From Robertmurraya korlensis NBRC 107688 (GTDB lineage: Bacteria > Bacillota > Bacilli > Bacillales > Cytobacillaceae): 50,885 nt of DNA. Below, one piece after another: positions 8,559 through 16,677 of the stretch. The stretch spans positions 1-50,885 of the forward strand of contig NZ_BCVH01000027.1 of assembly GCF_001591645.1 (NCBI RefSeq), given 5' to 3'. Below the pieces are notes generated by a model, which saw nothing but the letters and a program-made list of their open reading frames with translations, was not told the origin of the DNA and did no database searches. The position numbers were made by a program, and so were the translations under genes. Each line of letters opens with the position of its first letter. Within the stretch, counting starts at the first letter, position 1.

Positions 8559-8598
8559 ATATTAATCGTCTCTGATCATTCAAACAGGGGAGGTCCAT

Positions 8599-10494
8599 AT
8601 GGATATCATTAAAAAGATCGAAATGTTTAGACAAGAAGAGGAAAAGTTAAAGTGGGAAGGTACATTTGCAGAGTATTTAGAAATTGTGAAGGAAAGTCCA
8701 TGGGTAGCACAGTCGGCACATTCTCGCGTTTATAATATGATCAAAGATGCTGGAATTGAAAAAGACGGGACGAGTAAAAAATATGAATTTTTCAGTAACC
8801 AGTTATTTGGTTTAGAGGAATCGTTAGAGAGATTAGTTGAAGAGTATTTTCACCCATCTGCCAAGCGATTAGATGTAAGGAAAAGAATTCTCTTACTAAT
8901 GGGTCCAGTCAGTGGAGGGAAATCAACTTTAGTGACGATGCTTAAACGTGGATTAGAAGCTTATTCGCTTACAGAACGAGGCGCTGTTTTTGCGATTAAA
9001 GGTTGTCCAATGCACGAGGATCCATTGCATCTAATTCCACATCATTTAAGAAAAGACTTTTTCGATGAATATGGAATTCGGATTGAAGGTAATTTGTCAC
9101 CTTTAAACACGATGAGAGTGGAACAAGAATATGGCGGTAGAATTGAGGATGTTATTGTCGAGCGTGTTTTCTTCTCAGAAGATAAGCGTGTTGGTATTGG
9201 AACATTCAGTCCTTCTGATCCGAAGTCTCAAGATATCGCTGACTTAACAGGCAGTATCGACTTTTCAACGATTGCTGAATATGGATCTGAATCCGATCCG
9301 AGAGCTTATCGATTTGATGGTGAATTAAATAAAGCTAATCGTGGAATGATGGAGTTCCAGGAGATGCTGAAATGTGATGAGAAGTTCTTATGGCATTTAC
9401 TTTCTCTCACACAAGAAGGGAACTTCAAGGCCGGTCGTTTCGCACTAATTTCAGCCGATGAATTGATTGTTGCCCATACGAATGAAACCGAATATCGCTC
9501 GTTTATTTCAAATAAGAAAAACGAAGCGTTGCACTCAAGAATCATCGTTATGCCAGTTCCTTATAACTTAAAAGTGAGTCAGGAAGAAAGAATTTATGCA
9601 AAAATGATTGGGGAAAGTGATGTATCACATGTTCACATTGCACCGCATACTTTACGGGTCGCAGCCATGTTTACAATCCTAACACGCATGAAGGAACCGA
9701 AAAAAGGCGATATTGATTTGGTTAAGAAGATGCGTCTGTACGATGGAGAAAATGTCGAAGGCTTCTCAAGTGCCGATGTTGATGAATTAAAGAAGGAATA
9801 TGCGGATGAAGGGATGAGTGGAATTGACCCTCGTTACGTCATCAATCGTATTTCCTCTACGATTATTAGAAAAGAAATGTCGTCCATCAATGCCCTTGAT
9901 GTTCTACGTTCCTTAAAAGAGGGCTTGGACCAGCATGCATCCATTACTCCTGAGTTAAAAGAGAAATATTTAAATTATATTTCACTTGCTCGTAAGGAAT
10001 ATGACGATATCGCGAAGAAAGAAGTTCAAAAAGCATTTGTCTACTCGTATGAAGAGTCAGCCAAAACATTAATGGACAATTATTTGGATAATGTGGAAGC
10101 ATACTGTAATAAGGCAAAGCTCCGCGATCCACTAACCGGTGAAGAAATCAATCCAGATGAAAAGTTAATGCGTTCCATTGAAGAGCAAATCGGTATTTCT
10201 GAAAATGCGAAAAAAGCTTTCCGCGAAGAAATCTTAATTCGTATCTCAGCCTATGCAAGAAAGGGCAAGCGATTTGATTATAATTCTCATGACCGTCTGC
10301 GTGAAGCGATTCAAAAGAAGCTGTTTGCTGACTTAAAGGATGTTGTAAAAATTACAACCTCCACGAAGACACCAGACGAGCAACAACTAAAAAAGGTCAA
10401 TGAAGTAGTTGCAAGATTGATTGACGAGCATGGCTATAACTCTACCTCTGCAAACGAACTGCTTCGTTACGTTGGTAGCTTGTTAAACCGTTAA
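8599..10494 (+). CDS. prkA: PrkA serine protein kinase / AAA+ protein
   Basis: The 631-residue PrkA is near-identical in layout to the B. subtilis protein. It has an AAA+ domain with Walker A GPVSGGKS (102-109), the family signature AIKGCPMHEDPLHLIPHHLR, a long conserved block with SPSDPKSQDIADLTGSID, and the C-terminal region ending NSTSANELLRYVGSLLNR. The family is described as a serine kinase or AAA+ protease involved in sporulation. The C-terminal kinase assignment is disputed in the literature. It starts at ATG after GGGGAGG and is followed by a hairpin terminator. A sigma-E-like promoter precedes it, and YhbH, its usual genomic partner with SpoVR, is 1.3 kb downstream. Confidence 0.97.
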   Translation: MDIIKKIEMFRQEEEKLKWEGTFAEYLEIVKESPWVAQSAHSRVYNMIKDAGIEKDGTSKKYEFFSNQLFGLEESLERLVEEYFHPSAKRLDVRKRILLLMGPVSGGKSTLVTMLKRGLEAYSLTERGAVFAIKGCPMHEDPLHLIPHHLRKDFFDEYGIRIEGNLSPLNTMRVEQEYGGRIEDVIVERVFFSEDKRVGIGTFSPSDPKSQDIADLTGSIDFSTIAEYGSESDPRAYRFDGELNKANRGMMEFQEMLKCDEKFLWHLLSLTQEGNFKAGRFALISADELIVAHTNETEYRSFISNKKNEALHSRIIVMPVPYNLKVSQEERIYAKMIGESDVSHVHIAPHTLRVAAMFTILTRMKEPKKGDIDLVKKMRLYDGENVEGFSSADVDELKKEYADEGMSGIDPRYVINRISSTIIRKEMSSINALDVLRSLKEGLDQHASITPELKEKYLNYISLARKEYDDIAKKEVQKAFVYSYEESAKTLMDNYLDNVEAYCNKAKLRDPLTGEEINPDEKLMRSIEEQIGISENAKKAFREEILIRISAYARKGKRFDYNSHDRLREAIQKKLFADLKDVVKITTSTKTPDEQQLKKVNEVVARLIDEHGYNSTSANELLRYVGSLLNR

Positions 10495-10500
10495 TAAAAA

Positions 10501-10536
10501 AGGGTTGGCTAGAAATAGTCAGCCCTGTTTTTATGT
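10501..10536 (+). terminator. Terminator after prkA
   Basis: AGGGTTGGCTA pairs with TAGTCAGCCCT around GAAA, followed by GTTTTT. Confidence 0.85.
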
Positions 10537-10581
10537 TTACAGCTTGTCCATCTCGGGTAAAGACTACCAGAGGTGATAATC

Positions 10582-10821
10582 ATGAAATCAAATCAAAAGG
10601 TTAAAAATGATGTCGCACAAAACAGTTCCATGGCTGAGGATATGAAAGAAATGAAGGACCTTGGTAAACAGATTGAACAAATGAAAACGAATGAAGAGCT
10701 TAGGAAAGAAAATAAAACTCCTGACCCACAGCAAGAAACGAAATTAGATCAAACACAAGTAACAAAAGTAAAGATAGAAAAGGTTAAAAGTAAACACAGG
10801 TTACTAGATGCAAAATTGTAA
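10582..10821 (+). CDS. Small hydrophilic protein of unknown function
   Basis: This 79-residue, strongly charged protein (Lys, Glu, Gln rich) has no membrane segment or cysteine. Residues about 15-45 (SMAEDMKEMKDLGKQIEQMK and on) look like an amphipathic helix or short coiled coil. ATG 10582 follows AGGTGA (10571-10576) with a 5-base gap; an upstream GTG at 10573 overlaps that site. A strong hairpin follows the stop. I do not recognise the family. Confidence 0.6.
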   Translation: MKSNQKVKNDVAQNSSMAEDMKEMKDLGKQIEQMKTNEELRKENKTPDPQQETKLDQTQVTKVKIEKVKSKHRLLDAKL

Positions 10822-10848
10822 AGCATGTGGCTCAGCCACATGCTTATT
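10822..10848 (+). terminator. Terminator after the small hydrophilic gene
   Basis: AGCATGTGGCT pairs with AGCCACATGCT around a single C, followed by TATTTC. The stem is very stable and the T run weak. Confidence 0.75.
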
Positions 10849-10862
10849 TCACATTTTGTACA

Positions 10863-10891
10863 TTGACGCCTTTAACTATATTTTATAAAAT
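10863..10891 (+). promoter_or_regulatory. Sigma-A promoter of the predicted selenoprotein gene
   Basis: TTGACG (10863-10868), 17-bp spacer, TAAAAT (10886-10891), 48 bp before the TTG start. Confidence 0.65.
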
Positions 10892-10938
10892 TAAATTGCC
10901 CAAAATTAAATAAGCACAAAAAAATTTGAGGTGAAAAC

Positions 10939-11481
10939 TTGAACCTTCTACTAGAAAAACCTTATTCAAAAGATGAAGAATTTCAGAAAATCATTCATGG
11001 CAAAAAGAGTTTAGTTGTTTTTGTTCGTCACCCTGGCTGACCTGTGTGCAGAGAATTCCTCACGCAGTTGCGTGAGCACTATAACCAATTGACTTCTAAT
11101 GGTGCACAAGTACTTGTTATTACACCGTCAAGTAGAGCCCTACTTGAACCATTTATTGATGCATTCGGTCCATTTCCATTTGATATTTATGGTAACCCAA
11201 AGAGAACGCTGTACAAAAGCATGGGACACGAGTCGATGCAAAAGTGGAAGCTATTAATGAAAGCTGGGAAAGCTTTTATCACAGGGGGCTCTAAAGCGTT
11301 CATTCCAGAAGAAGAGAACCAAAAGAAAGTGGTAAAAGAAGCATTAAAAACGCAAGACATCTATATTCAGGGAGGATCTTGGATTTTTAATGAAAATGGA
11401 GAAGTAGTATGGAAACATATTGATTCCTCTCCAGAAGATCATGCCCCAATTAATAGAATCCTTCAAGAATTATTGAGCTAG
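10939..11481 (+). CDS. Predicted selenoprotein: peroxiredoxin-like (SelU/SelL-related, PRXL2/AhpC-TSA_2 type) with UxxC active site
   Basis: The frame opens at TTG 10939 after GAGGTG (10928-10933) and runs 180 codons, interrupted only by TGA at 11038-11040 (codon 34). Around it the product reads FVRHPG-U-PVCREF. Relatives of this thioredoxin-fold redox family carry Cys at that place (compare RRPGCxxCRE in vertebrate PRXL2A, and its selenocysteine form SelU in fish). The TGA therefore sits at the first residue of the redox CxxC. A hairpin fitting the bacterial SECIS rules follows at 11059-11076. The 146 codons after TGA are undamaged and contain usual family text (QVLVITPSS, WIFNENGEVVWKH). 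It has its own promoter and terminator. Its role is probably thiol/peroxide redox chemistry in the cytoplasm. The alternative is a recent nonsense mutation of a TGC/TGT codon. No selA, selB, selC or selD lies in this window. Confidence 0.8.
11038..11076 (+). promoter_or_regulatory. UGA codon and candidate bacterial SECIS element
   Basis: UGA at 11038-11040 is followed by CTCACGC (11059-11065), loop AGTT (11066-11069) and GCGTGAG (11070-11076): seven perfect pairs. There are 25 nt between UGA and the apical loop, and a G in the first two loop bases. These match the published geometry of bacterial SECIS elements (about 16-37 nt, G near the loop start). The element is inside the coding sequence, as expected in bacteria. 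Confidence 0.72.
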
Positions 11482-11502
11482 TTAAAAAGACTAGCTCTTT
11501 TT
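11475..11502 (+). terminator. Terminator after the predicted selenoprotein gene
   Basis: GAGCTAGT pairs with ACTAGCTC around TAAAAAG, followed by five T. The stop codon lies within the stem. Confidence 0.85.
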
Positions 11503-11828
11503 CTTTACCCGTTTAAAGCCAAAACATATTTTGTCTGCCAAAACAATAATCATAGTAGTACGTCTAAGCTTTAGAGGAGTTATGAGTATGAGGTCAGATC
11601 ATCTTACAGTAAATTTTAGAGATGGAAAGCCCCTCTAACATACTTGAATAGCAATAAATAGGCTTGTCCAACTCTATAGGCGAATGTCTCATTGTCAAAA
11701 TTATTTGTAAATTATTACGGCCTTCTGCATATGATAGAGTAATCAACGTTTCCCACTCAATTTTACACTCGGGATATTGTATGAGCGTTTTGTGAAAATG
11801 GTGACAAAAAATTAGGAGGGTTAAAACT
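11503..11828. other. 326-bp intergenic region before yhbH
   Basis: No long gene. It holds a very short open frame at 11588-11638 or 11582-11638 (16-18 codons, MSMRSDHLTVNFRDGKPL) behind GAGGAG (11574-11579), which may be a leader peptide or nothing. A sigma-E-like promoter lies at 11707-11735. About 90 nt of untranslated leader runs to the yhbH start. No hairpin with a T run was seen in the leader. Confidence 0.5.
11707..11735 (+). promoter_or_regulatory. Possible sigma-E promoter of yhbH
   Basis: GTAAATT (11707-11713), 14-bp spacer, CATATGAT (11728-11735). Five of seven and six of eight bases fit sigma-E. yhbH is sigma-E dependent in B. subtilis. Confidence 0.35.
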
Positions 11829-12998
11829 ATGGCAGATGTAAATAACCATCAATTTGTGATTTCGCAAGAAGACTGGTCCCTCCACCGAAAAGGCTATGAC
11901 GACCAACAGAGGCATCAGGAGAAGGTTCAGGAAGCAATCCGAAACAACTTACCCGACTTAGTAACAGAAGAAAATATTGTTATGTCAAATGGTCGAGAAG
12001 TGGTGAAAATCCCGATCCGCTCACTGGATGAATACAAAATTCGATATAATTATGATAAAAACAAACATGTGGGCCAGGGAGATGGAGAAAGCCAAGTTGG
12101 TGATGTTGTAGCAAGAGATGGATCTGCGAATCAAAAGGGGCCTGGTAAAGGGCAAGGAGCTGGAGATCAAGCGGGAGAAGATTATTTTGAGGCTGAGGTG
12201 TCCTTAATGGATATCCAGGAAGCACTCTTTAAAGAGCTTGAGCTACCAAACTTGAAAAAGAAAGAAAAATCTGAAAACGTTGTAGAGGATATTGAGTTTA
12301 ATGATATCCGAAAAACAGGATTGATGGGGAACATTGATAAGAAAAGAACAATGATGACCGCTTATAAGCGGAATGCAATGACAGGTAAGGCTAGCTTTCA
12401 TCCTATTTATAGAGAAGATCTAAAATTTAAAACCTGGAATGAGATTATTAAGCCAGACTCTAAAGCCGTTGTGCTGGCGATGATGGATACGAGTGGTTCC
12501 ATGGGCCTTTGGGAAAAGTATATGGCTCGTAGCTTTTTCTTCTGGATGACAAGATTTTTACGAACCAAGTATGAGACGGTAGATATCGAGTTTATTGCTC
12601 ATCATACAGAAGCAAAGGTAGTTTCTGAAGAAGACTTCTTTTCTAAGGGAGAAAGTGGAGGAACGATTTGTTCATCTGCCTACCGTAAATCTTTAGAACT
12701 TATTGAAACAAAATATGATCCTGCAAAGTTTAATATTTATCCCTTCCATTTCTCTGATGGAGATAATTTAACGTCAGATAATGCACGGTGTGTGAAGCTT
12801 GTAGAAGAACTAATGAAAGTATCCAATATGTTTGGTTATGGAGAAGTAAATCAATACAACCGCCACTCGACCCTAATGTCCGCGTATAAAAACATCAAAC
12901 ATGAAGACTTCAGATACTATATCCTCAAACAGAAATCCGATGTGTTCCATGCGATGAAGAGCTTCTTCAAAAAAGAAGAAAATAAACAATTTGCTTAA
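11829..12998 (+). CDS. yhbH: Sporulation protein YhbH (DUF444 family)
   Basis: 389 residues, the usual family length, and colinear with B. subtilis YhbH. It opens with [18 protein letters not shown] and has a Gly/Gln-rich linker at about 82-117 ([11 protein letters not shown] onwards). A von Willebrand-A-like domain follows with MMDTSGSMG (metal-ion-dependent adhesion motif), [14 protein letters not shown] and [15 protein letters not shown]. Prokaryotic DUF444 proteins form a conserved set with PrkA and SpoVR; all three are in this window. ATG follows TTAGGAGG. It is monocistronic, with a terminator overlapping the stop. Confidence 0.96.
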   Translation: MADVNNHQFVISQEDWSLHRKGYDDQQRHQEKVQEAIRNNLPDLVTEENIVMSNGREVVKIPIRSLDEYKIRYNYDKNKHVGQGDGESQVGDVVARDGSANQKGPGKGQGAGDQAGEDYFEAEVSLMDIQEALFKELELPNLKKKEKSENVVEDIEFNDIRKTGLMGNIDKKRTMMTAYKRNAMTGKASFHPIYREDLKFKTWNEIIKPDSKAVVLAMMDTSGSMGLWEKYMARSFFFWMTRFLRTKYETVDIEFIAHHTEAKVVSEEDFFSKGESGGTICSSAYRKSLELIETKYDPAKFNIYPFHFSDGDNLTSDNARCVKLVEELMKVSNMFGYGEVNQYNRHSTLMSAYKNIKHEDFRYYILKQKSDVFHAMKSFFKKEENKQFA

Positions 12999-13023
12999 AC
13001 CAGCCAAGAGGCTGGTTTTTTAT
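12998..13023 (+). terminator. Terminator after yhbH
   Basis: AACCAGCC pairs with GGCTGGTT around AAGA, followed by six T in total. Confidence 0.9.
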
Positions 13024-13137
13024 TTTGCTATCTAATTGCTAAATAGGGTTACTAGTATAAGCTATTTCCATTTGAACAAAATATCATAGGAAGGCAGCAC
13101 ATTAGAATGTCATCTTAACTAGAAAGAAGGGATCCTT

Positions 13138-15069
13138 ATCAAATACGAGCAATTGGCCAAAGACATTATCGAAAATGTTGGTGGGAAAGAAAATGTTAAT
13201 AGTGTCGTGCATTGTATTACCCGTTTGCGTTTTAAGTTAAAGGATGAGGGAAAAGCAAATACCGATGCCTTGAAAAATATGGAAGGTGTCATTACCGTAA
13301 TGAAAAGCGGTGGTCAGTATCAAGTAGTCATTGGAAACCATGTTCCCGATGTATATAAAGCGGTTGTGGAGATCGGAGGGTTCCAAAATCAATCTCCTGT
13401 AGAAGAAGATGGGGGAGGAGAAAAAGGTGGGGTGTTTGCCCGCTTTATTGATATAATCGCTAGTATTTTCACACCAATCCTTGGAGTGTTAGCTGCAACG
13501 GGGATGATTAAAGGATTTAATGCTCTTTTTGTCACTTTCGGATGGATTGATGCTACTTCAGGGACTTTTCAAATATTAAATGCAATTGGAGATTCCTTGT
13601 TTTATTTCTTTCCTATCTTTTTAGGATACACGGCAATTAAGAAGTTTGGTGGTAGTACATTTATTGGGATGGCGATTGGTGCCGCACTAGTTCATCCGAC
13701 CTTAACTACCATTTCTGCGGGAGAGCCATTATTTACATTATTTACAGGTTCAACATTCCAATCACCTGTTTTTATTACCTTCCTAGGTGTTCCGGTTATA
13801 TTAATGAGTTATGCTTCCTCGGTTATTCCGATTATATTAGCGGCATGGTTTGGAGCAAAAGTTGAGAAAGGGTTAAGAAAGGTTATTCCAGACGTAGTAA
13901 AAACATTCTTAGTGCCATTCTTTACATTGCTAATTGTTGTTCCAATAACATTTATCGTAATTGGACCCGTCGCTACTTGGGCAGGAAATTTATTAGGACA
14001 GGCTACTTTATTTATCTACAATCTAAGTCCAATCCTTGCCGGTATTTTTGTAGGTGGCTTATGGCAAGTATTTGTTATTTTTGGGCTTCACTGGGGACTT
14101 GTTCCAATTGCTATTAACAATTTGACAACACTCGGTTCAGACCCAGTACTAGCAACGACCTTCGCTGCTTCCTTTGCCCAAATTGGAGCTGTCTTAGGTG
14201 TATGGGTAAAAACAAAACAGCAAAAGTTAAAATCTTTAAGTATTCCCGCTTTTATTTCGGGTATATTTGGCGTAACGGAACCAGCTATTTATGGGGTCAC
14301 CTTGCCTTTGAAGAAACCTTTCATTATTAGCTGTATCGCTGCCGCTGTTGGTGGAGGAATCATAGGAGCCACGGGTGTTAAGCTTTATATGATTGGTGGT
14401 TTGGGCATCTTTGGGATTCCATCTCACATTAATCCAGAAGGTGGAGCAACGATGACTATTTGGGGATTAATTATCTCCATTGTTGTTGCGTTTGTGCTGG
14501 GTTTTATCTTAACTTACTTATTTGGATTAGGAAAAGGGCAAGATTCAGATAGTAAAAATTCAACACCTAATCAAAATAACGGACAACCAAATACGTCGCA
14601 GACAGCCGTCTCTCAAGGTAGTAATTTAACCGTATATAGTCCACTTAGTGGAGAGATTGTCCCTCTTTCTAGCATAAAAGACCAAGCTTTTGCCTCTGGG
14701 GCGCTTGGAGATGGTGTAGCAATTGAGCCTTCAGAAGGAAAGTTAGTTGCCCCGGTTTCAGGAAAAGTGACAGCCTTGTTTCCTACCAATCATGCTATTG
14801 GTTTTACAACGGATGAAGGGGTAGAAATATTAATTCATATCGGTATGGATACGGTAGAACTAAATGGAAAGTATTTTACCTCTCATGTATCAATGGATTC
14901 ACGTGTTGAAAAAGGACAACTACTCATTGAGTTTGATATTCAGAAGATTAAAGCAGAGGGATTAAGTGTCACTACCCCTGTAGTAGTAACAAATCGTGCA
15001 CAATATACGTTAGAAAAATCTAATCAAACACAGATTAAAGCTGGTGATTGGTTAATCAAGCTTAAGTAG
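13138..15069 (+). CDS. Beta-glucoside PTS transporter subunit IIBCA (BglP-like)
   Basis: Membrane permease that imports and phosphorylates aryl-beta-glucosides or beta-diglucosides. Domain order is IIB with phospho-Cys26 in HCITRLRF, IIC with about ten membrane segments (roughly 105-465), a Ser/Asn/Gln-rich linker (about 470-500), and IIA with the active histidine in ILIHIGMDTVEL (about 567). The start is abnormal. Family homology begins KYEQLAKDII, five codons before the first TTG (13153), and the codon where relatives have ATG is ATC (13138-13140). AAGGGA (13127-13132) is spaced for this ATC and is 20 bases from TTG. An in-frame TAG at 13120 excludes anything longer. Either ATC is used or a trimmed IIB is made. 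No LicT-type antiterminator gene or RNA site was seen. It is followed by the phospho-beta-glucosidase gene. Confidence 0.92.
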   Translation: MKYEQLAKDIIENVGGKENVNSVVHCITRLRFKLKDEGKANTDALKNMEGVITVMKSGGQYQVVIGNHVPDVYKAVVEIGGFQNQSPVEEDGGGEKGGVFARFIDIIASIFTPILGVLAATGMIKGFNALFVTFGWIDATSGTFQILNAIGDSLFYFFPIFLGYTAIKKFGGSTFIGMAIGAALVHPTLTTISAGEPLFTLFTGSTFQSPVFITFLGVPVILMSYASSVIPIILAAWFGAKVEKGLRKVIPDVVKTFLVPFFTLLIVVPITFIVIGPVATWAGNLLGQATLFIYNLSPILAGIFVGGLWQVFVIFGLHWGLVPIAINNLTTLGSDPVLATTFAASFAQIGAVLGVWVKTKQQKLKSLSIPAFISGIFGVTEPAIYGVTLPLKKPFIISCIAAAVGGGIIGATGVKLYMIGGLGIFGIPSHINPEGGATMTIWGLIISIVVAFVLGFILTYLFGLGKGQDSDSKNSTPNQNNGQPNTSQTAVSQGSNLTVYSPLSGEIVPLSSIKDQAFASGALGDGVAIEPSEGKLVAPVSGKVTALFPTNHAIGFTTDEGVEILIHIGMDTVELNGKYFTSHVSMDSRVEKGQLLIEFDIQKIKAEGLSVTTPVVVTNRAQYTLEKSNQTQIKAGDWLIKLK

Positions 15070-15075
15070 TAATAA

Positions 15076-16515
<1,440 letters not shown>

Positions 16516-16522
16516 TCGAAAA

Positions 16523-16556
16523 AAGGAAAGCTCTTTTACAGGAGCTTTCCTTTTTA
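16523..16556 (+). terminator. Terminator of the beta-glucoside operon
   Basis: AAGGAAAGCTC pairs with GAGCTTTCCTT around a short loop, followed by TTTTT. Confidence 0.9.
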
Positions 16557-16598
16557 CATTATGGGAAATGGAGTGATGTAACACTCTTTTTCTTGATT

Positions 16599-16605
16599 TT
16601 CGACA
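16599..16605 (-). promoter_or_regulatory. Possible Spo0A box upstream of the GGDEF/HD-GYP gene
   Basis: The minus strand reads ATTTTGTCGAAAAT, a close match to the extended 0A-box consensus, about 75 bp before the start codon at 16678. It would link this c-di-GMP gene to the sporulation/biofilm regulator. Inference from one motif only. Confidence 0.4.
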
Positions 16606-16677
16606 AAATCAGTCAAAAATCAGCAAATATCACCGATATAACCAGTAAGTCTCGTTTGCTTTTAGGAGGAACCGTTT

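Noticed and set aside
11044-11481. Gene starting at GTG 11044 (145 residues)
   Set aside because: This start would drop the N-terminal strand and the first redox residue of the fold and has no ribosome site. The TTG at 10939 with GAGGTG is the true start if TGA is decoded.
13024-13137. LicT/SacT-type RNA antiterminator before the beta-glucoside PTS gene
   Set aside because: There is an AAATAG/CTATTT inverted repeat, but no match to the RAT consensus and no terminator hairpin overlapping it.
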